Positions 16,287-23,890 of a stretch of 64,000 bases of DNA are shown here, one piece after another. This stretch comes from DATDAH01 sp963845425 (lineage in GTDB: Bacteria > Actinomycetota > Acidimicrobiia > Acidimicrobiales > DATDAH01). Under the pieces are notes generated by a model that saw nothing but the letters and a program-made list of their open reading frames with translations, had not been told where the DNA came from and did no database searches. The stretch's first letter is position 1, and the number at the start of each line of letters is the position of its first letter. The stretch lies in NCBI GenBank assembly GCA_963845425.1, contig CAWJSC010000001.1, forward strand, positions 124,001 to 188,000. The letters are read 5' to 3'. The translations under genes were made by a program, and so were the position numbers.

Positions 16287-16730
16287 GTGTCGGTGACCAA
16301 CCGACCCGCCGCGCCGAAGCTGGAGGACCTCGCCCGGTTGCGTCGCGTCCGGGATCGGATCGACCGGGAGTACGCCCAGCCGCTGGACGTCGAGGCCCTC
16401 GCCCGCGGCGCGTACATGTCGGCCGGGCACCTCAGTCGCCAGTTCCGGGCCGCCTACGGCGAGCCGCCGTACCAGTACCTGATGACTCGGCGCATCGAGC
16501 GGGCCATGGCCCTGCTCCGCCTCGACGAACTGAGCGTGACCGAGGTCTGCTTCGCCGTCGGCTGCTCGTCCCTGGGCACCTTCAGCACCCGCTTCACCGA
16601 GCTCGTCGGGGTGCCCCCCAGCGTTTACCGGCAGCAGGCCATCACGACGGCGGGGATACCGCCGTGTGTGGCCAAGCAGGTGACCAGACCCATCAGGAAT
16701 CGAGAAGCGCGGGGCGCCGACCGTTCGTAG
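16287..16730 (+). CDS. AraC-family regulator (stand-alone DNA-binding domain)
   Basis: A 147-residue protein consisting almost only of the AraC/XylS double helix-turn-helix. The first helix-turn-helix is in LDVEALARGAYMSAGHLSRQ (about 34-53), and the second lies before the family signature VCFAVGCSSLGTFSTRFTEL (about 87-106). There is no ligand-binding domain. GTG 16287 or GTG 16293 could be the start. It lies 10 nt from a VOC-family gene and a DUF1059-like gene. This regulator/VOC/small-protein cassette is recurrent in actinobacteria, and the regulator presumably controls its own cassette rather than the degradation genes around it. Confidence 0.85.
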   Translation: MSVTNRPAAPKLEDLARLRRVRDRIDREYAQPLDVEALARGAYMSAGHLSRQFRAAYGEPPYQYLMTRRIERAMALLRLDELSVTEVCFAVGCSSLGTFSTRFTELVGVPPSVYRQQAITTAGIPPCVAKQVTRPIRNREARGADRS

Positions 16731-16740
16731 GTTGACGGCC

Positions 16741-17151
16741 ATGAGCATCTCTATCCATTCGAGCTTCCTCCCCCATGACGACCCGGAGGCCTCGCTGGCC
16801 TTCTACCGCGACATCCTCGGCTTCGAGGTCCGCCTCGACGTCGGCCACGGGACCATGCGCTGGATCACCGTCGGCCCGGTCGGTCAGCCCGACACCGCCA
16901 TCGTCCTGACCCCGCCGGCGGTCGATCCCGGGGTGACCGACGACGAGCGTCGCCTCATCACCGAGATGATGGCCAAAGGGACCTACGCCAGCGTCAACCT
17001 GGCGGCCGAGGACCTCGACGCCACCTTCGACCAGCTGGTGGCCGGCGGGGCCGAGATCGTCCAGGAGCCGATCGAGCAGGACTACGGCCTGAGGGACTGC
17101 GCCGTGCGCGACCCGGCGGGCAACCTGCTCCGGATCCAGGAACGACGCTGA
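16741..17151 (+). CDS. VOC superfamily (glyoxalase/bleomycin-resistance-like) protein
   Basis: A 136-residue single VOC domain with two beta-alpha-beta-beta-beta modules. The N-terminal half has DDPEASLAFYRDILGFEV and the C-terminal half DAVRDPAGNLLRI-like CAVRDPAGNLLRIQE, ending in a metal-ligand Glu. Family members are metal-dependent lyases, isomerases or dioxygenases, or drug-binding proteins, and the exact reaction cannot be read from the sequence. ATG 16741 is chosen because it aligns with the family start. It sits between the AraC-type regulator (10 nt upstream) and the DUF1059-like gene (33 nt downstream), with which it should be co-expressed. Confidence 0.85.
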   Translation: MSISIHSSFLPHDDPEASLAFYRDILGFEVRLDVGHGTMRWITVGPVGQPDTAIVLTPPAVDPGVTDDERRLITEMMAKGTYASVNLAAEDLDATFDQLVAGGAEIVQEPIEQDYGLRDCAVRDPAGNLLRIQERR

Positions 17152-17184
17152 CCCCACCCATCTGACGAGAGAGGACTGACGACC

Positions 17185-17421
17185 ATGAAGACGATGACCT
17201 GCAAGCAGTTGGGCGGACCCTGTGACCTCGCCCTCTCCGGCGACTCCGCCGACGACGTGATCAACGCCCAGGACGCCCACCTCAAGGAGACGGTCGCCGC
17301 GGGCGACACCGCCCACGAGCCGGCCCTGAAGGCGATGAAGGGCCGGTGGAAGCGCCCCATCAAAGGCATGGGCTGGTACAAGGACGTCAAGAAGGCGTTC
17401 GCCGCCCTCCCCGACGACTGA
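17185..17421 (+). CDS. Small DUF1059-like protein
   Basis: A 78-residue soluble protein with no signal peptide or membrane segment. It begins MKTMTCKQLGGPCD, typical of DUF1059-like proteins, and ends in a conserved basic/aromatic stretch, KGRWKRPIKGMGWYKDVKKA. The function is unknown. A ribosome-binding site (GAGAGAGGA) precedes ATG 17185. It is the last gene of the AraC/VOC cassette, and its frequent pairing with that cassette in other genomes suggests a shared stress or detoxification role. Confidence 0.78.
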   Translation: MKTMTCKQLGGPCDLALSGDSADDVINAQDAHLKETVAAGDTAHEPALKAMKGRWKRPIKGMGWYKDVKKAFAALPDD

Positions 17422-17563
17422 GCTCGCCGAGACCCCGCGACCGGTCAGTTGGCCCAGCGGTAGCCGCGGCGCAGGTGGGGCCGGCGGAGGGGGGCCGGTG
17501 GTGGGAGTTCGGCTGGTGCGAGCGACCGAACTCGACGGCGGACCCCTGCACAGTGATCTGGCT

Positions 17564-17594
17564 TCGATCTGTTGCTCCCACCGCAACAGATCGA
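17564..17594. terminator. Bidirectional terminator hairpin between converging genes
   Basis: Perfect 12-bp arms TCGATCTGTTGC (17564-17575) and GCAACAGATCGA (17583-17594) enclose a 7-nt loop. It lies between the DUF1059-like gene (ends 17421) and the converging acyl-CoA ligase (ends 17602). There is no T-tract, so it is either a non-canonical terminator or a structured mRNA end. The rest of 17422-17601 shows nothing else. Confidence 0.6.
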
Positions 17595-17601
17595 CGCAGT
17601 T

Positions 17602-19125
17602 TCAGCCCTGGTCCCGCAGTTCCCGCTTGAGCACCTTGCCCGACGGGTTCCGCGGCAGGGCGTCGATGATCACGATGTCCTTGGGGACCTTGAACTTGGC
17701 CAGCTGCTCGCGGCAGTGCTCGACCAGCTCGTCGGGGGCCACCAGCGCCGCCGGATCGAGGACGACGTAGGCGACCGGCACCTCGCCCCACTTCTCATCC
17801 GGGCGCCCCACCACCGCCGCCTCTACCACGGACGGATGCTCGTAGAGCACCCGCTCGACCTCGGACCCGGCGATGTTCTCGCCGCCGGACACGATCATGT
17901 CCTTGAGCCGGTCGACGATGTACACGAAGTCGTCCTCGTCCTTCACGCCGACGTCGCCGGTGTGGAACCAGCCCCCGGCGAAGGCCGTGGCCGTCGCCTC
18001 GGGGTCCCGCCAGTAGCCCTTGAACACCTTCGGGCCGCGGAGGACGACCTCCCCCCGCTCGCCGGCCGCCACTGGTGAGCCCGACTCGTCCCAGATCTCG
18101 AGCTCGAGGTACGGGCAGGCCCGACCGACGCTGCCCAGCTTGGACACCGTGCTGTCCCGGTCGAGGAAGGTGTCGCCGGACACGGTCTCGGTCAGGCCGT
18201 AGGCGTCGGCGAACCAGGCCGACGGGAACGTCCGGCGCAGGCGCTCGATGAAGGGGATCGGCATCTTCTCGCCGCCGGCGATGATGAGCCGGACCGAGGA
18301 GAGATCTCGCTCCTCGACCCCGGGCACCTCGAGGATCGCCCGGACCATGGCCGGGGCGGTCCACATGCAGGTGACCCGGGACCGCTCGATCTCCTCGACG
18401 ACCCGCTCGGCGTCGAACACGCGGTGCACGATGGTCGTGGCGCCGACCGCGATCATCGTCGTGGTGATGAGGTCCAGCGCACCGACGTGGTAGAGCGGCC
18501 CACAGGCCAGGCCCACGTCCACCGCGGTCACGCCCAGCTCGGTGACGTGGGCGAAGTTCTTCCAGGCGAGGTTGGCGTGGGTGATCATCACGCCCTTCGG
18601 GCGCCCGGTGGTGCCGGAGGTGTACATGAGCCGGTGGAGGTCGTCGCCCGCGACGGCGACACGCTCGACGAGGTCGCCGTCGGCGCGGAGGTCGGCCAGG
18701 CGGAGCCAGCCGTCATGGCGGCCCGAAGAGACCGCCACGCGCACGGGTCCGCTGTCCAGGCGGTCGGCGGCGTCGCCTCCGAGGTCGAGCAGCTCCTCGT
18801 CGCAGACGAACGCCCGGGCCTGGGAGTGCTCGAGGATGAACGCCACTTCTGCGGCGGCCAGCCGCCAGTTGATCGGCATGGCGACGGCGCCGAGGTGGTT
18901 GGCGGCGAAGATCACCTCCAGGAACTCGAGGCTGTTGTAGGAGAGCAGCCCGACGACGTCGCCCGTCCCGACGCCGAGGTCCTGGAGCCCGGTGGCCAAC
19001 GCCGCGGCCCGCTCCTGCATCTGGCGGTAGGTGACGACCTCGTCGCCCAGCACCGCGATCGGCTTGTCCGGCGTGCGGCGGGCGTGGTGCTCGAGCACGC
19101 CGACCCAGTTCAGGTCCGGCTGCAT
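17602..19125 (-). CDS. Acyl-CoA synthetase (FadD-type AMP-dependent ligase)
   Basis: A 507-residue adenylate-forming acyl-CoA ligase. The P-loop-like motif MYTSGTTGRPKGVMITH is at about 154-170, YGLTETVSGD at about 300, and the A8 hinge GWFHTGDVGVKDEDDFVYIV is followed by DRLKDMIVSGGENI. The catalytic Lys is in PRNPSGKVLKREL near the C-terminus. It activates a carboxylic acid to its CoA thioester, and the chain type is not evident. ATG 19125 lies 10 nt after the SnoaL-like gene, with which it forms an operon under operator site 5, opposite the Rieske oxygenase. Confidence 0.9.
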   Translation of the reverse strand: MQPDLNWVGVLEHHARRTPDKPIAVLGDEVVTYRQMQERAAALATGLQDLGVGTGDVVGLLSYNSLEFLEVIFAANHLGAVAMPINWRLAAAEVAFILEHSQARAFVCDEELLDLGGDAADRLDSGPVRVAVSSGRHDGWLRLADLRADGDLVERVAVAGDDLHRLMYTSGTTGRPKGVMITHANLAWKNFAHVTELGVTAVDVGLACGPLYHVGALDLITTTMIAVGATTIVHRVFDAERVVEEIERSRVTCMWTAPAMVRAILEVPGVEERDLSSVRLIIAGGEKMPIPFIERLRRTFPSAWFADAYGLTETVSGDTFLDRDSTVSKLGSVGRACPYLELEIWDESGSPVAAGERGEVVLRGPKVFKGYWRDPEATATAFAGGWFHTGDVGVKDEDDFVYIVDRLKDMIVSGGENIAGSEVERVLYEHPSVVEAAVVGRPDEKWGEVPVAYVVLDPAALVAPDELVEHCREQLAKFKVPKDIVIIDALPRNPSGKVLKRELRDQG

Positions 19126-19135
19126 CGCTCGGTGC

Positions 19136-19519
19136 TCAGGAGATGGTGCGGCGGTGGAACCTCCACGTGCCCTCCGCGTGGTGGAGCGTGTCGGTGTACC
19201 GCCCCACGAACTGGATCGCCCAGCCCGAACCACCGTCGAGGATGAAGACCACGTCGCTGACCACGGTGGCGGAGTGGTCGTCCCAGTCGGTGACCAGGGT
19301 GTTGACGACGAGGTGGCGCTGGGGCCGCCGCGGCGTCATCCCGCCGTAGGCCTCGCGGAGGGCCTCGTGGCCCGCGAAGGTGCCGACGTCGGGAGCCTCG
19401 AGGGCGCCGTCAGGGCAGAAGGTCGCCACCACGTCATCGGTCCGGCCGTCGTCGAGGGCGTGGGTGTAGGCGGCGATGGTGGCCCGGACGCCTTCGCTGA
19501 CTTCGGTGAAGGTCGCCAT
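19136..19519 (-). CDS. SnoaL-like / NTF2-fold protein
   Basis: A 127-residue cone-shaped alpha+beta (NTF2/SnoaL_4) protein. Features are an N-terminal helix pair with YTHALDDGRTDDVVATF and DGALEAPDVGTFAGHEALREA, then beta-strands ending RYTDTLHHAEGTWRFHRRTI. Such proteins act as isomerases, dehydratases or accessory subunits, and members accompany steroid and aromatic degradation genes. No metal site is apparent and the reaction cannot be assigned. ATG 19519 has AGGATAGGAG just upstream. It starts an operon with the acyl-CoA ligase and is divergent from the Rieske oxygenase. Similar small proteins lie at 40251 and 48658. Confidence 0.78.
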   Translation of the reverse strand: MATFTEVSEGVRATIAAYTHALDDGRTDDVVATFCPDGALEAPDVGTFAGHEALREAYGGMTPRRPQRHLVVNTLVTDWDDHSATVVSDVVFILDGGSGWAIQFVGRYTDTLHHAEGTWRFHRRTIS

Positions 19520-19535
19520 GCTCCTATCCTGTCTG

Positions 19536-19551
19536 TGTACCGACCGGTTGG
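19536..19551. promoter_or_regulatory. TetR-type operator, site 5 of 5
   Basis: TGTACCGACCGGTTGG, identical to site 3 at 13424, lies in the 71-bp gap between the SnoaL/acyl-CoA ligase operon and the Rieske oxygenase gene, 16 nt from the first start and 39 nt from the second. Confidence 0.72.
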
Positions 19552-19590
19552 TCGACAAGGTAGCTCGGCGAGCACCGGAGGGAAGACGTC

Positions 19591-20946
19591 GTGGATCAGA
19601 CCTGGACGGCGCTCCCGGTGCCCCATGCCATCGAGGTGCCGGACCGGGCCCCCAAGGCCCGCTACGTCGACCCCGACTTCTTCGCGCTGGAGGCCGAGCA
19701 GCTGTGGCCCCGGGTCTGGCAGATGGCCTGCCGGCTCGAGGAGATCCCCGAGCCCGGCGATGTCGTCGAGTATGTGATCCTCGACCAGTCCGTGGTGGTG
19801 CTCCGCACCGACGACGGCGAGGTGCGGGCGTACCAGAACGCCTGCCGCCACCGGGGCGTGAAGCTGGTGGAGGGGCGCGGGACGGTGGCGAGCGGCTTCG
19901 TCTGTCCGTTCCACGGCTGGTGCTACGGCCAGGACGGGGCCAACACCCACGTCCCCCAGCGACGGACCTTCGCCGAGCACAACCTGCAGGCCGGCGACAT
20001 CGACCTGACCCCGGTGCGGTGCGAGACCTGGGGCGGGTGCGCCTGGATCAACCTCGACGACGACGCGCCCCCGCTGCGGCAGTGCATCGAACCGATCGCC
20101 ACCGCGCTGGACGCCTGGAAGGTCGAGTCCCTGCGCACCGAGTGGTGGTACGCCGCGCGCCTGCCCGTGAACTGGAAGCTGGCCCAGCAGGCGTTCCAGG
20201 AGCAGTACCACGTGGTCGAGGCCCACCCGCAACTGGTCATCCCCGGGATGCGCTACGGGGCGCCCGACGGCAAGGACGACCCCCGGTCCTTCATCGACGC
20301 CGAGATCCGCTACCTGCACACGATGAGCGAGGGCATGGCCGGGATGGTCCACGCCAACGACGTGCGCGTCGCCGAGGGCCTCCGGGACGTCGAGCTGCCC
20401 GACGACCGGGAGGAGGCGATGGCGACCTGGTACCGCCTGCTCAACGCCGCCGTCGTGGATTGGCACCGGGACCAGGGCAGCGACGTGCCCGACCTCAACG
20501 ACCTCGAGGACCGCGGCCTGAACGAGCCGATGGGCTACTGCTTCCCCCACTGGTTCGTGCTCCCCATGTACAGCAGCGCCTCCTCCTACCGCTTCCGCCC
20601 GCTGGGTCCGGAGGAGACGCTCATGGAGATCTGGTCGCTCATCCGGTACCCGGAGGGCGCCGAGCCGGGACCGCCCACGCCGCCAGAGGTCTGGGAGCAC
20701 GACGACCCGCGGTGGCCGCCGATCCCCGCCCAGGACTTCTCGAACCTGCCCAAGCAGCAGCAGGGGCTGCACACGCGGGGCTTCGAGTACATGCGCCTGT
20801 CCGAGAAGGGCGAGGGCCACCTGTCGAACTTCGAACGGACGCTGGACGGCTTCCTCGCCGGCCTCTCCCACGAGCAGCTGGCGCCGGCCTTGCGCGAGGT
20901 CAACGTGAACCCCCTCGAGCGCCCCATCGTCGACATCGCCTTCTGA
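19591..20946 (+). CDS. Rieske non-heme iron oxygenase, alpha subunit
   Basis: A 451-residue aromatic-ring-hydroxylating-type oxygenase. The Rieske [2Fe-2S] ligands are Cys85 and His87 (CRHRG) and Cys105 and His108 (CPFHGW). The mononuclear iron site lies in EQYHVVEAHPQ, with His207 and His212. It would hydroxylate or demethylate a substrate using electrons from a reductase. No reductase is adjacent, and the nearest candidate is the ferredoxin-reductase at 40697. It is longer than KshA-type steroid hydroxylases, so I do not assign that name. GTG 19591 is supported by GGAGGGAAGAC upstream. It is under operator site 5, and its 3' end is closed by the strong hairpin at 20951. Confidence 0.88.
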   Translation: MDQTWTALPVPHAIEVPDRAPKARYVDPDFFALEAEQLWPRVWQMACRLEEIPEPGDVVEYVILDQSVVVLRTDDGEVRAYQNACRHRGVKLVEGRGTVASGFVCPFHGWCYGQDGANTHVPQRRTFAEHNLQAGDIDLTPVRCETWGGCAWINLDDDAPPLRQCIEPIATALDAWKVESLRTEWWYAARLPVNWKLAQQAFQEQYHVVEAHPQLVIPGMRYGAPDGKDDPRSFIDAEIRYLHTMSEGMAGMVHANDVRVAEGLRDVELPDDREEAMATWYRLLNAAVVDWHRDQGSDVPDLNDLEDRGLNEPMGYCFPHWFVLPMYSSASSYRFRPLGPEETLMEIWSLIRYPEGAEPGPPTPPEVWEHDDPRWPPIPAQDFSNLPKQQQGLHTRGFEYMRLSEKGEGHLSNFERTLDGFLAGLSHEQLAPALREVNVNPLERPIVDIAF

Positions 20947-20950
20947 AATT

Positions 20951-20987
20951 GCGCCGATTTGTCACGCTCAGCGTGACAAATCGGCGC
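20951..20987. terminator. Bidirectional terminator hairpin
   Basis: Perfect 17-bp arms, GCGCCGATTTGTCACGC (20951-20967) and GCGTGACAAATCGGCGC (20971-20987), are separated by TCA. It lies 4 nt after the Rieske gene and before the end of the converging LLM gene (21018), so it can terminate both. Its outer ATTGCGCC and CGGCGCCAGAA edges resemble elements at 3925 and 48502. Confidence 0.75.
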
Positions 20988-21017
20988 CAGAACAGATGGG
21001 GTGAGGGCGGGCGACGG

Positions 21018-21845
21018 TCAGTCGGCGAACTCGGGCAGGACCTCGTTGACGAACTCCTCGATCCGGGTCTGCCCGGCTTCGGGCCAGCCACAGACCAGGT
21101 AGCCGTAGCCCGCATCCCGCCACTTCGCCGCGTGCTTGCGAGCCGTGTCGAGGTCGTCGAGCGACAGCGAGCTCGCGCGCGTGATCGAGGCCGGGTCCCG
21201 GCCCGCCTCGGTGGCGAGCTCGTCCACGCGGGCGTTCGCCTCCTGCAGCGAGTTGGGGGTGCCCCAGGTGTGCCAGACGTCGGCGTAGCGGGCCACGAGC
21301 GGGAGGGTCCGCTTGGGACCGCTGCCGCCGATCCAGATCGGCGGGTGAGGCCGTTGGACCGGCGGGGGGCTCAGGCAGGCGTCGTGCAGGGACACGACCT
21401 TGCCGTCGTAGGACACGACCTCGCCGGTGAACAGGCGGGTCACGATCTCGAGGGTGTCCTCCAGCAGGTCGAACCGCTCGGGGGTCGACGGGAAGGTGAT
21501 GCCGAGCTCGATGTGCTCCTTGTCGAACCACGCCGCGCCGACCGAGAGGTCGAGGCGCCCGTGGGAGGCGTGGTCGATGGTCATGGCCTGGGCAGCGAAC
21601 ACCGAGGGGTGCCGGTAGGTGACCCCGGCCACCAGGAGCCCTAGGCGGATCCGGGAGGTGACGCCGGCCAGCGCGGCCAGCGTCGTCATGCCGTCGAAGG
21701 TCTCGCCCGGCCCTTCGCCGTACATCGGCTGGAAGTGATCGAAGCCCCAGGCGCCGTCGAAGCCGAGGTCCTCCGCGAACCGCACCCGGCTGACCACCTC
21801 GTCCCACGGCATCCGTTGTTGGGCGACGTCGAGGCCGAAGCGCAT
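21018..21845 (-). CDS. LLM-class F420-dependent oxidoreductase
   Basis: A 275-residue luciferase-like TIM-barrel flavin/F420 enzyme. Typical pieces are FAEDLGFDGAWGFDHF (about 27-42), LGLLVAGVTYRHPSVFA, the DHASHGRLDLSVGAAW stretch and the late PIWIGGSGPKRTLPLVARYAD block that binds the cofactor phosphate. Members of this subgroup in actinobacteria mostly use F420 as hydride carrier. The substrate cannot be deduced. ATG 21845 is followed upstream, 23 nt away, by the class II aldolase gene, so a minus-strand run of six genes (27718 down to 21018) may be one or more operons. Confidence 0.85.
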   Translation of the reverse strand: MRFGLDVAQQRMPWDEVVSRVRFAEDLGFDGAWGFDHFQPMYGEGPGETFDGMTTLAALAGVTSRIRLGLLVAGVTYRHPSVFAAQAMTIDHASHGRLDLSVGAAWFDKEHIELGITFPSTPERFDLLEDTLEIVTRLFTGEVVSYDGKVVSLHDACLSPPPVQRPHPPIWIGGSGPKRTLPLVARYADVWHTWGTPNSLQEANARVDELATEAGRDPASITRASSLSLDDLDTARKHAAKWRDAGYGYLVCGWPEAGQTRIEEFVNEVLPEFAD

Positions 21846-21868
21846 GGCCGCAACCTACCGAGAACCGC

Positions 21869-22639
21869 TCACTCCTCGAGCAGATCGGGCTGGTCCGCCA
21901 CGATCCAGTCGTAGAGCGGTTGGAAGGAGAACCACCCTGAGCCGCGCCCGCCGACCTGCTCTGCGGTCTTCTCGGCCTGATCGGGGTCGATGAGCACCGG
22001 GGTCCCCGCCGCCTCGGCCAGCAGTTGGGCCTGGCACGTGCGCTCCATCGTGATGAACCACCACGCCGCCTCGTCGACCGAGGTCTGCCCGACGGTCAGC
22101 AGCCCGTGGTTCGACAGGATGACGGCCTTGTGCCCGCCCAGTGCGTGCGCGATCCGCTTGCCTTCCTCGAGGTCGAGCACGACGCCGGTGTAGTCGTCGA
22201 ACACCGCATGGTCGCCGTAGAACGCGCAGGCGTCCTGGGTGAGGGGATCGAGCGGCCGGCGCAACGACGACCAGGCCTTGCCGTAGATCGAATGTGCGTG
22301 GGCCGCCGCGACCACGTCGGGCCGAGCGGCATGGACCTGCGAATGGATGGCGAACGCCGCCGCGTTCAGCGGCCAGCTCCCGTCGACCACCTCGCCCTGG
22401 TCGTTCACGAGGATGAGGTCCTTCACCCGGACCTGCTTGAAGTTCATGCCGAGCGGGTTGACCCAGAAGTGGTCGAGCCGCTCGGGGTCCCGGGCGGTGA
22501 TGTGGCCGGCGACCCCTTCGTCGAACCCGAACTGCCCGAACAGGCGGAACGCGGCGGCGAGGCGTTGCTTGCGGTGCCGGCGCTCGTCGTCGATGTCGTC
22601 GAACTTCGGGAACCGCACGGGAAGACGGTCTGACGCCAT
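21869..22639 (-). CDS. Class II aldolase/adducin family protein
   Basis: A 256-residue class II aldolase/adducin-fold protein. VAGHITARDPERLDHFWVNP (about 50-69) and AAAHAHSIYGKAW (about 120-132) supply His ligands of the divalent metal, and ILSNHGLLTVG carries the third. The family cleaves or decarboxylates sugars and hydroxyacids through a metal-stabilised enediolate, but many actinobacterial members in catabolic clusters have no known substrate. ATG 22639 is chosen as the start giving the family-typical MASDRLPVRFPKF N-terminus. It is 14 nt downstream of the FMN hydroxyacid dehydrogenase, which suggests the two act on related hydroxyacids. Confidence 0.85.
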   Translation of the reverse strand: MASDRLPVRFPKFDDIDDERRHRKQRLAAAFRLFGQFGFDEGVAGHITARDPERLDHFWVNPLGMNFKQVRVKDLILVNDQGEVVDGSWPLNAAAFAIHSQVHAARPDVVAAAHAHSIYGKAWSSLRRPLDPLTQDACAFYGDHAVFDDYTGVVLDLEEGKRIAHALGGHKAVILSNHGLLTVGQTSVDEAAWWFITMERTCQAQLLAEAAGTPVLIDPDQAEKTAEQVGGRGSGWFSFQPLYDWIVADQPDLLEE

Positions 22640-22653
22640 CGTCAGATCGTAGG

Positions 22654-23877
22654 TCACGACGGGCGGCCGGGCTCCAGCAGTGAGCGGTCGAGGTCGGCCA
22701 CGCGGGTGACGCCCAGGAGGCTCATGGTGCGGACCATGTCGGCCTCGAGCCAGTCGAGCACCCGCTCGACGCCTCGTTCGCCGGCGGCGGCCAGGCCGTA
22801 GAGGTAGGCCCGGCCGGCCATCGCCGCGGTGGCGCCGGCGGCCACGGTCTTGACGACGTCGCTGCCGCGGCGGATGCCGCCGTCGCAGATGATCTCGGTC
22901 CGGCCGCCGATGGCGTCGGCCACCGGGGCCACGAGGGAGAACGCGGCCGGGGCGCCGTCGAGCTGGCGGCCGCCGTGGTTGGAGAGGACGACGGCGTCGA
23001 CCCCGGCGTCCGCGGCCCGGACCGCGTCCTCGACCCGGCCGATGCCCTTGACCATGACGGGGCCGTCCCAGATCGACCGCAGCCAGTCCACGTCGGCCCA
23101 GGACAGGGCGGGGTCGAACTGCTTGTGGATGTACTCGGACATGACGACCGGTGTGCTGGCGTCGCCCTCGTCGCGGCCGGCCACGTTGGCGAAGCGCACC
23201 GGCTCGCTGCGGACGAACGACCAGGTCCAGCCCGGGTGCCGGGCCCCGTCGACGATCGTGCCCAGCCCGATGGAGGGCGGCATGGAGAAGCCCCGGCGTA
23301 CGTCGCGCTCCCGCCGGCCGAGGACGGCGGTGTCCACGGTGAGGACCAGTGCCTCGTAGTCGGCTTCGCGGGCCCGCTCGACCATCTCCTTGACCAGGCC
23401 GCGATCGCGCCAGGCGTAGACCTGGAACCACAGCCGCCCCTCGCTGACGGCGCGGACCTCTTCGATCGAGCGACTGCTCATCGTCGACAGGGTGTAGGGC
23501 AGCCCGGCCCGAGCCGCGGCTCGGGCCGCGGCCAGCTCCCCGTCGGGGTGCAGGAGCCTCGGAAAGCCGACCGGGGCGAGCACGAGCGGGAACGCGAGCG
23601 GCTGGCCCAGCACGGTCGAGCCCACGTCGACCGTCTCGACCTCGTTGAGCACCCGCGGCCGCCAGGTCACCGCGGCGTACGCGGCCTCGTTGGCGGCCAG
23701 GGTGCGCTCGTCCTCGGCCCCGCCGTCCACGTAGTCGAACACGCCGCGGGGAAGGCGGCGCCGGGCGATGGCGCGCAGGTCCGCCACCGAGGCCGCCTTG
23801 GCCAGTCGCCGCTCGAGTCGGTCGGTCTCGAACGGGCGGAACCGGACGACCGAACGGAGGGTGCGATAGGGGTTCAC
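22654..23877 (-). CDS. FMN-dependent alpha-hydroxyacid dehydrogenase/oxidase
   Basis: A 407-residue member of the lactate/mandelate/glycolate oxidase family. The signature SNHGGRQLDGAP (about 303-314) contains the active-site His and Arg. LAPVGFPRLLHPDGELAAAR and GPVMVKGIGRVEDAVRAADA give the FMN-phosphate and Lys sites, and VDGGAEDERTLAANEAAY is the N-terminal block. It oxidises an L-2-hydroxyacid to the 2-oxoacid. It is followed by a class II aldolase and preceded by a DUF35-thiolase fusion with only 13 nt spacing, so the genes are likely co-transcribed. The acceptor (oxygen, quinone or a protein) cannot be told from the sequence. GTG 23877 is the start. Confidence 0.87.
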   Translation of the reverse strand: MNPYRTLRSVVRFRPFETDRLERRLAKAASVADLRAIARRRLPRGVFDYVDGGAEDERTLAANEAAYAAVTWRPRVLNEVETVDVGSTVLGQPLAFPLVLAPVGFPRLLHPDGELAAARAAARAGLPYTLSTMSSRSIEEVRAVSEGRLWFQVYAWRDRGLVKEMVERAREADYEALVLTVDTAVLGRRERDVRRGFSMPPSIGLGTIVDGARHPGWTWSFVRSEPVRFANVAGRDEGDASTPVVMSEYIHKQFDPALSWADVDWLRSIWDGPVMVKGIGRVEDAVRAADAGVDAVVLSNHGGRQLDGAPAAFSLVAPVADAIGGRTEIICDGGIRRGSDVVKTVAAGATAAMAGRAYLYGLAAAGERGVERVLDWLEADMVRTMSLLGVTRVADLDRSLLEPGRPS

Positions 23878-23890
23878 GACGGGTGCATCC

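Noticed and set aside
19591..20946. KshA, the 3-ketosteroid 9alpha-hydroxylase oxygenase
   Set aside because: The iron and cluster ligands fit any Rieske oxygenase. Length (451 residues) and context do not identify KshA, and no reductase lies beside it.
22654..23877. MftD, the FMN enzyme of mycofactocin maturation
   Set aside because: It belongs to the same broad family, but no other mycofactocin gene is nearby and the neighbours point to general hydroxyacid oxidation.
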